A DNA stretch of 64,000 nt from an uncultured Eubacterium sp. (GTDB lineage Bacteria > Bacillota > Clostridia > Lachnospirales > Lachnospiraceae): NCBI GenBank assembly GCA_934316845.1, contig CAKRDZ010000014.1:11102-75101 (forward strand). Direction: 5' to 3'. The position numbers and the translations under genes were made by a program. How positions within the stretch are numbered: the stretch's first letter is position 1; each line of letters begins with the position of its first letter. A model generated the notes under the pieces. The model saw nothing but the letters and a program-made list of their open reading frames with translations. It had not been told where the DNA came from and ran no database searches. Positions 36,439 through 44,673 of this stretch are shown here, in pieces.

Positions 36439-36996
36439 ATGATTTCAGCAGGAGATTTTAAAAACGGATTGACAATTGAGATTGATGGTGTCGTATACCA
36501 GATTCTTGAATTCCAGCACGTAAAACCAGGAAAAGGTGCAGCATTCGTACGTACAAAATTGAAAAATGTAGTGGATGGTGGAGCTGTAGAAAGAACTTTC
36601 CGTCCAAATGAAAAATATCCTCAGGCTCATATCGACAAGAAAGATATGCAGTATCTGTATTCTGAGGGAGATATGTATAACTTCATGGATATGGAGACAT
36701 ACGATCAGATCGCTTTGCCGGAAGAGACCGTAGGCGATGCTATGAAATTTGTAAAAGAAAATGATATGGTTAAGATGGTTTCTTACAAAGGAAATATCTT
36801 CTCCGTAGAGCCACCGATGTTCGTAGAATTGGAAGTAACAGAGACAGAGCCTGGTGTAAAAGGCGACACTGCTACAAACGTTACTAAACCGGCTACGGTT
36901 GAGACAGGTGCTCAGGTAAATGTACCGATTTTCGTAAATCAGGGTGACAAGATCCAGATCGACACACGTACCGGTGAATATTTGAAACGAATCTAA
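36439..36996 (+). CDS. efp: Translation elongation factor P
   Basis: EF-P relieves ribosome stalling at consecutive prolines. The 185 residues match standard length, with three beta-barrel domains. The modification-site loop reads [12 protein letters not shown], so Lys at the tip (residue 32) is present, and the C-terminal signature [16 protein letters not shown] is intact. AGGAGG precedes the ATG. It has its own apparent promoter and terminator. Confidence 0.97.
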   Translation: MISAGDFKNGLTIEIDGVVYQILEFQHVKPGKGAAFVRTKLKNVVDGGAVERTFRPNEKYPQAHIDKKDMQYLYSEGDMYNFMDMETYDQIALPEETVGDAMKFVKENDMVKMVSYKGNIFSVEPPMFVELEVTETEPGVKGDTATNVTKPATVETGAQVNVPIFVNQGDKIQIDTRTGEYLKRI

Positions 36997-37021
36997 TTTA
37001 ATGGATAGAAATTAGAACGAT

Positions 37022-37056
37022 AACCCTCTTTACCATGTTTTGGTAAGGAGGGTTTT
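37022..37056 (+). terminator. Terminator after efp
   Basis: CCCTC plus TTTACCA pairs with TGGTAAGGAGGG around a short loop, followed by TTTT. Confidence 0.85.
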
Positions 37057-37096
37057 GATATTAACGGAAAAGAGAAGTCAGATAAAGCAACAAGAC

Positions 37097-37136
37097 GTAG
37101 TAATCAATACCATGATGACGTGGTTTTAATTGCTAC
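37097..37136 (+). promoter_or_regulatory. Imperfect palindrome just upstream of the fabH promoter
   Basis: Two 16-base arms (37097-37112 and 37121-37136) match at 13 of 16 positions and end two bases before the -35 element. The position fits an activator or repressor operator; the sequence is not one I recognise. Confidence 0.45.
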
Positions 37137-37138
37137 GA

Positions 37139-37167
37139 TTGACAAATAAATCGGGCTATTTTATAAT
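37139..37167 (+). promoter_or_regulatory. Consensus sigma-A promoter of fabH
   Basis: TTGACA at 37139-37144, exactly 17 bases, then TATAAT at 37162-37167. The predicted leader is about 85 bases and contains an 8-bp stem (37177-37184 with 37208-37215). Confidence 0.85.
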
Positions 37168-37258
37168 ATTTATAGACGACGGCGAGTATCGCAAAGAGTG
37201 TGGTGGACGCCGTCGCTATTATGTATACAAGTATGTTTTGATTTTTTGGAGGATTGAC

Positions 37259-38233
37259 ATGGCTATAAAAATAATTGGAACGGGAAGCTATTTACCGGAA
37301 AATGTGGCGGATAATCATTTTTTATCTACGATTGTGGATACCAATGACGAATGGATCAGCCAGCGTACCGGAATCAAAGAGCGGAGGCTGTCAAGCGGAA
37401 GCAAAGAGGGGACAACCTATATGGCAACACAGGCTGCAATAAATGCGATGGAAGATGCCGGTGTGACGGCGGAAGAAATTGATCTCATCATCGTGGCTAC
37501 GGTTTCGGCAGATACTTATGTACCGAATACTTCCTGTCAGGTGCAAGGAGAGATTGGAGCGATTCGTGCGACCTGCTTTGACTTAAATGCGGCCTGTTCC
37601 GGATTTTTATTTGGCTTGAATACAGCGGATGCGTATCTTGAGACGGGGATGGCAAAGACGGTTCTTGTCATCGGTGCAGAAACATTGTCGCGTGAAGTGG
37701 ACTGGTCTGACCGCAGCACGTGTATTTTGTTTGGCGATGGTGCAGGTGCTGCCATTCTTCGTAAAGTGGAAGGAAAAGGCGGTATCCTTGCGAGTGTGAC
37801 CGGTTCTGATGGTACACAGGGCGAGGTGCTTACGTGTAAAGGACGTGGAATCCAGAATCCATTTTACAAGAGCCGCAGAAAGAAAGATTATATTCAGATG
37901 AATGGACAGGCCGTATTCCGTTTTGCGGTAACAACGGTGCCAAAATACATCAAACAGATTTTGAAAAAGACGAATACGGAAGCAGATGAGATCAAATATT
38001 TTGTACTCCATCAGGCAAACCGGCGTATTTTGGAATTGATCGCCAAACGTCTTAAAGTAGATATGGATAAGATTCCGATGAATCTGGATCACTATGGAAA
38101 TACGTCATCGGCAAGTATTCCGATCCTTCTTGATGAACTGAATAAAAATGACCTTCTGGAAGAGGGAGACAAATTAATCTTGTCCGGCTTTGGCGGTGGG
38201 CTTACGTGGGGAGCTGTTTTACTTGAATGGTAA
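37259..38233 (+). CDS. fabH: 3-oxoacyl-[ACP] synthase III
   Basis: This enzyme starts fatty acid synthesis by condensing an acyl-CoA with malonyl-ACP. The start is ATG 37259 with TTGGAGG ahead (324 residues, the family length). The catalytic triad is Cys in DLNAACSGFLFGL, His in VLHQANRRI and Asn in HYGNTSSASIP. The rest of a fab cluster does not follow; instead a P-loop G3E protein overlaps its 3' end by 11 bases. A perfect promoter flanked by a palindrome lies upstream. Confidence 0.94.
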   Translation: MAIKIIGTGSYLPENVADNHFLSTIVDTNDEWISQRTGIKERRLSSGSKEGTTYMATQAAINAMEDAGVTAEEIDLIIVATVSADTYVPNTSCQVQGEIGAIRATCFDLNAACSGFLFGLNTADAYLETGMAKTVLVIGAETLSREVDWSDRSTCILFGDGAGAAILRKVEGKGGILASVTGSDGTQGEVLTCKGRGIQNPFYKSRRKKDYIQMNGQAVFRFAVTTVPKYIKQILKKTNTEADEIKYFVLHQANRRILELIAKRLKVDMDKIPMNLDHYGNTSSASIPILLDELNKNDLLEEGDKLILSGFGGGLTWGAVLLEW

Positions 38234-39182
38234 GATTCAGATTGATCTGATCACCGGATTTTTAGGATCCGGGAAGACAACATTTATTAAGAAATATGCG
38301 GCCTATTTTCTGAAACAGGGAAAGAAACTGGGAATTCTGGAAAATGATTTTGGCGCCGTCAATGTGGATATGATGCTTTTGCAGGATGTCATGAGCGACT
38401 CTTGTGATGTGGATATGATCGCGGGGGCGTGCGACAAGGACTGCCACCGGCGCAGAATGAAGACAAAGCTGATCGCGATGGGAATGCTTGGATATGACAG
38501 AGTGCTGATCGAGCCGTCCGGTATTTTTGATGTCGATGAATTTTTTGATATTTTGCATGAAGATCCGCTCGAACGCTGGTATGAGATTGGCAATGTGATC
38601 GCCATTGTGGATGCGTCCATGCCGGCAGGAATGTCGAAGGAAGCGGAGTATCTCTTTGCGACGCAGATTGCCTGCGCTGGTCAGATCGTTTTCAGCAAAT
38701 GTCAGGAAACGACGGCAGACCGCATCGAACAGACGATTCATCAGATGAATGCAGCGATGGAACAGTTTGGCTGCAAGCGGCGTTTTCAGAAAGACGAAAT
38801 CTTGTTGAAAAACTGGGAAAAAATGGAAAGTGATGACTTTTTCAAAATCGCATCCTCTGGTTATACGACAGACCGTTTTGCTAAGTTGTGGTTTGAGAAG
38901 GAAGAGGCATTTTCGACGCTGTATTTTATGGAGCCGACGGTTTCTTCGGACAAGGTTTCTGAGATTACGGATCGTATTATGAAGAATCCGGCATGTGGAA
39001 ATGTAATCCGTATGAAGGGGTTCTTTAAAACTCCGGAGGGAACCTGGATCGAGTTAAATGCGACGACGGAGAACAAGAAAATAGAGCCGATCAAAGAGGG
39101 CCAGGAAGTGGTTATCGTGATTGGAGAACATTTAGTAGAAGAAGAAATACGAAAATATTTATATGAGGAGCCTGCCCGGTAG
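38223..39182 (+). CDS. G3E/CobW-like P-loop NTPase
   Basis: This is a predicted metallochaperone-type GTPase. Walker A is GFLGSGKTTFIKKY near residue 12, the switch region ILENDFGAVNVD, and VLIEPSGIFD is the Walker B-like segment. Where CobW/YjiA proteins have a GCxCC metal-binding motif, this one has GACDKDCHRRR, and the usual NKxD guanine motif reads FSKCQE, so both metal and nucleotide specificity may differ. Start TTG 38223 is chosen for its GGGGAG nine bases upstream; TTG 38190 is an alternative. It overlaps fabH by 11 bases and ends inside a terminator hairpin. Confidence 0.8.
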   Translation: MNGKIQIDLITGFLGSGKTTFIKKYAAYFLKQGKKLGILENDFGAVNVDMMLLQDVMSDSCDVDMIAGACDKDCHRRRMKTKLIAMGMLGYDRVLIEPSGIFDVDEFFDILHEDPLERWYEIGNVIAIVDASMPAGMSKEAEYLFATQIACAGQIVFSKCQETTADRIEQTIHQMNAAMEQFGCKRRFQKDEILLKNWEKMESDDFFKIASSGYTTDRFAKLWFEKEEAFSTLYFMEPTVSSDKVSEITDRIMKNPACGNVIRMKGFFKTPEGTWIELNATTENKKIEPIKEGQEVVIVIGEHLVEEEIRKYLYEEPAR

Positions 39183-39195
39183 AGAGCAGGCTTTT
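39169..39195 (+). terminator. Terminator overlapping the stop codon of the G3E gene
   Basis: AGCCTGC (39169-39175) pairs with GCAGGCT (39186-39192), followed by TTTT. The stop codon lies in the loop. Confidence 0.75.
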
Positions 39196-39246
39196 CATGA
39201 ATCGCAATATGTGCTAGAATGAAAGGTGGAAAGGTTGGTCTTTATT

Positions 39247-39726
39247 ATGAAAAAAGAAGAAAAAACAAATGTAATGCGTGTCTTGGATGCGAAGAAAATT
39301 TCGTATCAAAGTCATAATTATGTGGATTCCGGCGCGATCAGCGGAACAGAAGTGGCAAAAGCGCTGGGCCAGAACCCGGATGCGGTATTTAAAACATTGG
39401 TTACCGTAAGTAAATCGAAGAAATATTATGTGTTTCTTGTGCCGGTCGAAAAAGAACTGGATCTGAAAAAGGCGGCAGCCTGTGCCGGTGAGAAGAAGAT
39501 AGAGATGCTGAAAACTAAAGAGCTGCTCGGCCTTACCGGATATATTCACGGCGGATGTTCGCCGATTGGCATGAAAAAGTTTTTTCCTACGTTTATCGAT
39601 AAAAGTGCGGCAGAGCAGGAGACAATCTGCTTCAGCGGGGGAAAGATCGGATTTCAGGTGCAGCTGAGTTTAGAGGATCTGAAAAAAGTGATCCGGTTTG
39701 AACTGGCGGATATTGTGGAGGGATGA
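39247..39726 (+). CDS. ybaK: Cys-tRNA(Pro)/Cys-tRNA(Cys) deacylase (YbaK/EbsC family)
   Basis: This trans-editing factor hydrolyses mischarged Cys-tRNA(Pro). The 159 residues begin with KKEEKTNVMRVLDAKKISY, and contain FKTLVTVSKSKKYYVFLVP with the conserved catalytic lysine and the signature YIHGGCSPIGMKK. I favour ATG 39247 over the GTG at 39226 because the family begins there, although the ribosome site is weak for both. A terminator lies on each side, so it is probably monocistronic. Confidence 0.88.
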   Translation: MKKEEKTNVMRVLDAKKISYQSHNYVDSGAISGTEVAKALGQNPDAVFKTLVTVSKSKKYYVFLVPVEKELDLKKAAACAGEKKIEMLKTKELLGLTGYIHGGCSPIGMKKFFPTFIDKSAAEQETICFSGGKIGFQVQLSLEDLKKVIRFELADIVEG

Positions 39727-39753
39727 GGAAGAAATAAGTTATAATACCTATTT

Positions 39754-39788
39754 CCCCGGCATAAATTAGTAAAAAACGCCGGGGTTTT
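39754..39788 (+). terminator. Terminator-like hairpin containing the pdaB ribosome site
   Basis: CCCCGGC (39754-39760) pairs with GCCGGGG (39778-39784), followed by TTTT, ending three bases before the pdaB ATG. The GGGG of the right arm is also the only plausible ribosome-binding sequence for pdaB. Confidence 0.75.
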
Positions 39789-39791
39789 ATT

Positions 39792-40604
39792 ATGGAACCA
39801 AATTCAATAGAAATAGAAAAAGAAAAACTCATCTTATTTACTAAAGTCGGGGCGGTTGTTCTTACATCATTGCTTCTTTTAGCTGCCAGCATCCATTTTT
39901 ATCCGCAGACAGTGGCGACACTGAATACAAAACTCGGACAGGGAATCGCAGCGAAAGAACTGCCAATCTATTGTGTAGATAAAGGGGAGGAAAAGAAGAT
40001 TTCTCTTAGTTTTGATGCTGCGTGGGGAAATGAGGACACCGCTAAAATTTTAGAGATTTTAAAGAAAAACAATGTGCGGGTTACGTTTTTTATGACAGGT
40101 GGCTGGGTTGAAAAATATCCGGATGATGTGAAGGCAATCGCCGCTGCAGGACATGATCTGGGGAATCACAGCGAAAATCACAAGCAGATGTCTCAGCTGT
40201 CAGCGGAGCAGTGTAAGGAAGAGTTGTTGAAACCGCATGAAAAGGTAAAAGCATTGACGGGAAAAGAGATGATCCTCTTCCGGCCGCCGTATGGGGATTA
40301 CAATGACAATCTGATCCGGGTTTGCCGGGAGATTAATTATTATCCGATCCAATGGGATGTAGATTCGCTGGACTGGAAAGATTATGATGCCGATACGATC
40401 GTGCGCCGCGTCACAGAACACAAACATCTGGGAAATGGTTCCATCATTTTGTGCCACAACGGGGCAAAACATACCGCGGAGGCATTGGACACGATGATTA
40501 AGACGTTGAAAGAAAAAGGATATGAGCTTGTACCAATTTCGGAGTTGATCCTGAAAGACAATTACGAGATCGATACCGAGGGAAGACAGCATAAGGCTGG
40601 ATGA
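39792..40604 (+). CDS. pdaB: Polysaccharide deacetylase, PdaB-like
   Basis: This is a predicted membrane-anchored peptidoglycan-type deacetylase. After a short cytoplasmic tail there is one membrane helix (residues 17-36). The NodB domain has motif 1 as SLSFDAAWGNED, the FDAAWG variant seen in PdaB-type proteins, motif 2 HSENHKQM with both zinc histidines, motif 3 RPPYGDYND and motif 5 ILCHNGA. In Bacillus PdaB acts in spores, so a sporulation role is possible if this organism sporulates. Length 270. The ribosome site lies within a terminator-like hairpin. Confidence 0.85.
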   Translation: MEPNSIEIEKEKLILFTKVGAVVLTSLLLLAASIHFYPQTVATLNTKLGQGIAAKELPIYCVDKGEEKKISLSFDAAWGNEDTAKILEILKKNNVRVTFFMTGGWVEKYPDDVKAIAAAGHDLGNHSENHKQMSQLSAEQCKEELLKPHEKVKALTGKEMILFRPPYGDYNDNLIRVCREINYYPIQWDVDSLDWKDYDADTIVRRVTEHKHLGNGSIILCHNGAKHTAEALDTMIKTLKEKGYELVPISELILKDNYEIDTEGRQHKAG

Positions 40605-40616
40605 TTTCTGCAATAA

Positions 40617-40668
40617 TAAATGTGACTGCCGCGTTGACAGATTAACGTGGCAGTCATTGTATTTTTAT
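40617..40668. terminator. Bidirectional terminator between pdaB and the DUF3892 gene
   Basis: Arms TGACTGCCGCGTT (40623-40635) and AACGTGGCAGTCA (40644-40656) pair over 13 positions with one G-U. An A-rich stretch lies left and a T-rich stretch right, between two converging genes. Confidence 0.85.
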
Positions 40669-40979
40669 TCCATTGTTTTTGATGAGGCAGACGCAGCAGG
40701 AAGGCTGCTGAGATTGTTATTTTCTTCGCCATCCGGCAGCGACTTCAAGTATTCGGTGTCACCACGGTGAGCAATGCCCACGCCCTGAATATCACCGGCT
40801 TTTGCCATAGCGACTCCTTCGCTTTTGCTGACCGTTTTTCCATCGGATAATTGATAACCGGTTATTTTACCGCGTTGTTTTACAATACCTACGATTTCTT
40901 TTGCGTCTGCGGAAGGTTCCGGAATATCGTCTAAAGCCGCCATCGGCAGAGCATTTCGAAAACGTTCATTTTCTTTCAT
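40665..40979 (-). CDS. DUF3892-domain protein
   Basis: This small protein (104 residues) has unknown function. The centre matches DUF3892, an approximately 60-residue domain beginning IVGIVKQRGKITGYQLSDG and continuing GVAMAKAGDIQGVGIAHR. The C-terminal 20 residues are Ser/Asn/Ala-rich and probably disordered. The start is the ATG at 40979 with GGAGG just upstream; the longer open frame to 41318 has no support. It is divergent from the MATE gene. Confidence 0.8.
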   Translation of the reverse strand: MKENERFRNALPMAALDDIPEPSADAKEIVGIVKQRGKITGYQLSDGKTVSKSEGVAMAKAGDIQGVGIAHRGDTEYLKSLPDGEENNNLSSLPAASASSKTME

Positions 40980-41074
40980 GTTGAAAACCTCCAAGTTTTG
41001 TTTTAAAATTAGGATATCCGGATTTTGAAGTTTTATGTGCCGGATAAAAATGATAGAGAATAGAGAGCAAAAGA

Positions 41075-42400
41075 ATGAAACACACAAGAGAATTGACAAA
41101 AGGTAATATTTTAATCGGACTGTGGGCATTTGCGGTGCCGCTGATGCTTGGCAACGTGATGCAGCAGTTATACAACCTGGTGGATACCTGGGTGGTCGGC
41201 AAATACATTGGAGAGCAGGCGCTGGCGGCTGTTGGTGCGTCCTATACGCTGATGACATTTTTGACATCGGTGATCCTGGGACTTTGTCTGGGCGCGGGAG
41301 CATTTTTTTCGATGGCATATGGGAAAAAAGACTGGGATGTTTTTCGAAACGGTCTGGTTATGTCTTTTACGACAATCGGCGGGCTGTCGCTGATTGTTAT
41401 GGCTGTGATATATTTATTGATGGATAAAATTATACTATGGCTTCAGGTGCCGCAGGAAACCTTTGCGGATATGCGGACGTATCTGGTATATGTGATGGCA
41501 GGCTTTTTCGCAACATTTTTGTATAATTTCTACGCCAATGTACTGCGCAGCGTGGGAAATTCGGTGGTTTCCCTCGTGTTTTTAGCCATTTCCGTCGTGC
41601 TGAATATCGGACTGGATCTTTTGTTGGTCATCCCGTTTCAGGCGGGTATTGCCGGGGCGGCGGTGGCGACCGTTATCTCGCAGTACATATCCGGGATTGG
41701 GATGGGCTTGTATTTTATGAAAATGTATCCGGAATATCTGCCACAGAGAAAGGATTTCAGATGGGAGGGAACCAATCTGCGGCATATTATGTCATTGTCA
41801 GGATTTACCTGTTTGCAGCAGTCGGTAATGAATTTTGGTATTTTGATGATCCAGGGGCTGGTAAACAGTTTTGGCGCGGTCATAATGGCTGCGTTTGCGG
41901 TGGCGGTAAAAATCGACACGATCGCGTATATGCCGGTGCAGGATTTTGGAAATGCGTTTTCGGTATTTGCCGCACAGAATTTTGGTGCAGGGAAGAGAGA
42001 GCGGATCCGGGAAGGCGTGAAATATGCCGCACTCAGCGTCGTGGTTTTCTGCGTGATCGTAAGTTCGCTGGTCGTTTTCTTTTCGCATTCGCTGATGAAT
42101 TTATTTGTGAATGCCGGGAGTGCTGTATCCGAAGCGGGGGCATGGTATCTTCAGATTGAAGGAGCTTTTTATGTGGGGATTGGAATATTGTTCCTGCTTT
42201 ACGGATATTTTCGTGCAGTCAATAAACCGGTTGTATCTGTTATCTTAACGGTGATTTCACTGGGAACAAGAGTAGCGCTGGCGTATGGATTGACGATGAT
42301 CGCCGGTGTGGGAGTGACAGGAATCTGGATCTCGATTCCGATTGGATGGTTTTTAGCAGATTTCGCCGGCATTATTTTTTACCGGCGAAACCAGTTTTGA
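41075..42400 (+). CDS. MATE-family efflux transporter
   Basis: This 441-residue protein has twelve hydrophobic helices in two homologous halves. Early signatures are LIGLWAFAVPLMLGNVMQQLYNLVDTWVVGK and YTLMTFLTSVILGLCLGAGAFFS, typical of the NorM/DinF group. It should expel cationic drugs or metabolites using an ion gradient; the substrate is not predictable. A near-match to the MITE-like element end follows nine bases after its stop codon, and bioY converges on it. Confidence 0.92.
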   Translation: MKHTRELTKGNILIGLWAFAVPLMLGNVMQQLYNLVDTWVVGKYIGEQALAAVGASYTLMTFLTSVILGLCLGAGAFFSMAYGKKDWDVFRNGLVMSFTTIGGLSLIVMAVIYLLMDKIILWLQVPQETFADMRTYLVYVMAGFFATFLYNFYANVLRSVGNSVVSLVFLAISVVLNIGLDLLLVIPFQAGIAGAAVATVISQYISGIGMGLYFMKMYPEYLPQRKDFRWEGTNLRHIMSLSGFTCLQQSVMNFGILMIQGLVNSFGAVIMAAFAVAVKIDTIAYMPVQDFGNAFSVFAAQNFGAGKRERIREGVKYAALSVVVFCVIVSSLVVFFSHSLMNLFVNAGSAVSEAGAWYLQIEGAFYVGIGILFLLYGYFRAVNKPVVSVILTVISLGTRVALAYGLTMIAGVGVTGIWISIPIGWFLADFAGIIFYRRNQF

Positions 42401-42408
42401 CATTGGAT

Positions 42409-42421
42409 CCTGAATGGTTAC
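42409..42421 (+). repeat. Solo terminal repeat of the MITE-like element (one mismatch)
   Basis: CCTGAATGGTTAC differs at one base from the right end of the element at 13688. It sits in the 24-base gap between the MATE and bioY stop codons. Confidence 0.5.
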
Positions 42422-42424
42422 GTG

Positions 42425-42985
42425 TTAACGTACGATCTTACGGATCTGTGGTACGATCTGTGCTGCGATCACAGCTTTTACCACATCCAACACGATAAAT
42501 GGCAGGAATCCGGCTACAAGAGCAGGGACAAGAGCGATATCGCTTACAACCATCATCCAGATGCTGCCGAACAGATCGACAAAGGCGGCAGAAAGAATGG
42601 CGATAATGGTATAAAGAACGCGGTTGTATCTGCGTGTGCAAAGGAGGGGAACCAGCGCAGCTACGATGAGAAATGCGATGCTGTAACCACCCCATGGTCC
42701 TAACACGTAACCGATCCCGGACGCCCCGCCGATAAGAACGGGAAGTCCCAAAAGTCCGAGCAGAAACCAGATTAAATTGATCAAAAAGGATTCACGTATG
42801 GAAAATACCAAGGCGACGAGCATTACGATAAAATTCAAAGCGGTAATGTGAGAGCCGTTTGGCAGTGGGATACTGATGTAAGCAGATACGCACAATACCG
42901 CGGCCATCAAGGCAATTATCACAAGAGACTGTGCGGAATGTGTAGATTTAGCAGTTGTCTGAGTGGTTTGTGTTTGTTCGTTCAT
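42425..42985 (-). CDS. bioY: Biotin transporter substrate-binding subunit BioY
   Basis: BioY is the membrane S component of an ECF transporter that binds biotin. The 186 residues begin with a Gln/Thr-rich cytoplasmic tail and contain six hydrophobic helices; VCAYISIPLP-like (CVSAYISIPLP) and GLPVLIGGASGIGYVLGPWGGY are family signatures. The start is the ATG at 42985, preceded by GGAGG. The promoter is divergent from bioB and shares an operator with it, so uptake and synthesis should be controlled together. Confidence 0.95.
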   Translation of the reverse strand: MNEQTQTTQTTAKSTHSAQSLVIIALMAAVLCVSAYISIPLPNGSHITALNFIVMLVALVFSIRESFLINLIWFLLGLLGLPVLIGGASGIGYVLGPWGGYSIAFLIVAALVPLLCTRRYNRVLYTIIAILSAAFVDLFGSIWMMVVSDIALVPALVAGFLPFIVLDVVKAVIAAQIVPQIRKIVR

Positions 42986-43016
42986 AATGTCCTCCAAAAA
43001 GTTATTTTCTTGCTCC

Positions 43017-43045
43017 ATTATAACGAGGATAAAATGAAATGTCAA
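43017..43045 (-). promoter_or_regulatory. Promoter of bioY
   Basis: Minus-strand TTGACA (43045-43040), a 17-base spacer and TATAAT (43022-43017), a perfect consensus promoter. Its -35 lies inside the left operator half. Confidence 0.9.
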
Positions 43046-43070
43046 CCGGTTTTTGAGAAAAGGTTGACAT
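43039..43070. promoter_or_regulatory. BirA-type biotin operator shared by bioY and bioB
   Basis: ATGTCAACC (43039-43047) and GGTTGACAT (43062-43070) are perfect 9-bp inverted repeats around 14 bases. Half-sites of this kind, a TGTnAACC form with 14-16-base spacing, are typical of the biotin repressor BirA. Each half contains the -35 hexamer of one divergent promoter, so a bound dimer would block both. Confidence 0.85.
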
Positions 43071-43092
43071 TAGCGATGGAGCCTATTATACT
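43064..43092 (+). promoter_or_regulatory. Promoter of the bioB operon
   Basis: TTGACA at 43064-43069, a 17-base spacer and TATACT at 43087-43092. The start codon follows at 43128. Confidence 0.9.
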
Positions 43093-43127
43093 GATAATAA
43101 ATATCAATGTTTTCAGGAGGAATTGTC

Positions 43128-44093
43128 ATGGACAATAAGATTGAAATGTATAAGGAACTGGTGTTAAAAGGAGAAAAATTGGAAAAAGAACAGGCGATGG
43201 AACTGCTGACTGTGGATCTGGATGAATTATGCCAAGCGGCAGATGAGATTCGGAAAGCCTTTTGTGATAATAAATTTGATATGTGTACGATCATTAATGG
43301 AAAGAGCGGGAGATGTTCGGAAAATTGTAAATATTGTGCGCAGGCAGCCTGTCATAAGACAGAAGTGGAAAATTACCCACTGCTTTCTACGGAAGAAATT
43401 CTGGAAGATGCGAAAAAGATAGAAAGCCAGGGGGTGCGGCGGTATTCGATCGTAACGTCCGGAAAACGGCTGAATGCAGCAGAAGTAGACCAGATGTGTG
43501 AATGCATCCGAAAACTCCGAGAAGAGACCAGTCTTCATGTATGCGGCTCGTTTGGTCTCCTTGACAAGGAGGCCTTTGGCAAATTAAAAGAGGCCGGACT
43601 GACAAGAGTACATAACAATTTAGAGACGTCGAGAAGGTATTTCCCGGATGTCTGTACGACGCATACGTTTGATGACAAGATCGCAGCGATCACAGCCGCC
43701 AAAGAGGCCGGACTGGAAGTGTGCAGCGGCGGAATTATGGGAATCGGGGAGACGATGGAAGACCGTATTGATATGGCGCTGGAAGTTCGCAGACTTGGGG
43801 TGCATTCGGTTCCGGTCAATATGCTCAATGCGATCCCGGGAACTCCGTATGAAAATGAACCACGTCTGACAACCGACGAAATGCGTCGGATCGTGGCAGT
43901 TTACCGTTTCCTTCTTCCGGATGCTTTTATCCGGCTTGCCGGCGGAAGAGGTCTGATGGAAGACAAAGGCCGCGGCTGTATGGAATCCGGTGCCAATGCG
44001 GCGATTTCCGGCGATATGCTTACGACATCGGGAATTACGGTAAAGACCGATTTTGAACTTTTAGGAGAATTGGGATATGAGATCGTTGATTGA
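43128..44093 (+). CDS. bioB: Biotin synthase
   Basis: This radical SAM enzyme inserts sulfur into dethiobiotin to make biotin. The start is ATG 43128 with AGGAGG at 43115-43120 (321 residues). The radical cluster motif is CSENCKYCAQ near residue 64, and the segment CGSFGLLDKEAFGKLKEAGL and HNLETSRRYFP follow as in BioB, with the RLAGGRG arginine near residue 270. bioA, bioD and bioF are not in the window. The next gene overlaps by 17 bases. Confidence 0.95.
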   Translation: MDNKIEMYKELVLKGEKLEKEQAMELLTVDLDELCQAADEIRKAFCDNKFDMCTIINGKSGRCSENCKYCAQAACHKTEVENYPLLSTEEILEDAKKIESQGVRRYSIVTSGKRLNAAEVDQMCECIRKLREETSLHVCGSFGLLDKEAFGKLKEAGLTRVHNNLETSRRYFPDVCTTHTFDDKIAAITAAKEAGLEVCSGGIMGIGETMEDRIDMALEVRRLGVHSVPVNMLNAIPGTPYENEPRLTTDEMRRIVAVYRFLLPDAFIRLAGGRGLMEDKGRGCMESGANAAISGDMLTTSGITVKTDFELLGELGYEIVD

Positions 44094-44673
44094 CAGGGGA
44101 CTTGGCTGGTTTCGAAAACTGGCAGGAGAATTTGCTGCTTTTTCGGGGTATGACGGCTATGAGATCGCCCAGGTGGAATTGGCAAAGGGCAGCGGGGAAA
44201 AGGAACCCGTCTGCGAAGAAAAAAGGCGGGACCGCTATGCTACATTAGCATTGTCAAAAAATGGAAAACAAATGACGATGAAACTGATCCGGCCAAAAGA
44301 AACCGTGGAGCAGATTTCGGGATCCAGGATGGAAGGGGCACATTCGGTGAAAGAACGGCCTCGGATGGAAAAGCCTAAGATAGAGGGTGCCGAGAAACAA
44401 AGATGGTCTGCCGCTGACATCCAAAACTTTACGGAGGCAGTCGGGGACACCAATTCCATTCATCAAGGGGAGCAGGCAATCGTACCTGGACTTTTGATGC
44501 TGGAAACGATGCTTTTGGAATTCGACAAAAAAGAACTGTTGTGGAAGAAGATAAAAATGCGTTTTTATAAGCCGGTAGCTGCGTCGCAGACGGTTTGGAT
44601 CGTCCGGCAGGAGAAAGAATTTACCGCCCGGACAAAGGAGGAACAGATATGCTGGAAAATGTCGTTGTCGTAG
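44077..44673 (+). CDS. MaoC-type hotdog dehydratase-like protein in the bioB operon
   Basis: The C-terminal half (residues 105-198) matches MaoC/R-hydratase hotdog proteins: FTEAVGDTNSIHQGEQAIVP keeps the catalytic Asp and His. Such enzymes hydrate or dehydrate enoyl- and 3-hydroxyacyl-CoA or ACP. The first 100 residues are charged, not recognised and probably partly disordered. It overlaps bioB by 17 bases and the thiolase-like gene by 25 bases, so it is translated as part of the biotin operon. I infer a role in building or trimming an acyl chain linked to biotin, possibly pimelate. Confidence 0.7.
   Translation: MRSLIDRGLGWFRKLAGEFAAFSGYDGYEIAQVELAKGSGEKEPVCEEKRRDRYATLALSKNGKQMTMKLIRPKETVEQISGSRMEGAHSVKERPRMEKPKIEGAEKQRWSAADIQNFTEAVGDTNSIHQGEQAIVPGLLMLETMLLEFDKKELLWKKIKMRFYKPVAASQTVWIVRQEKEFTARTKEEQICWKMSLS

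Noticed and set aside
40980..41318. N-terminal extension of the DUF3892 protein
   Set aside because: The extension overlaps the start of the divergent MATE gene, and a good ribosome site lies directly before the ATG at 40979.
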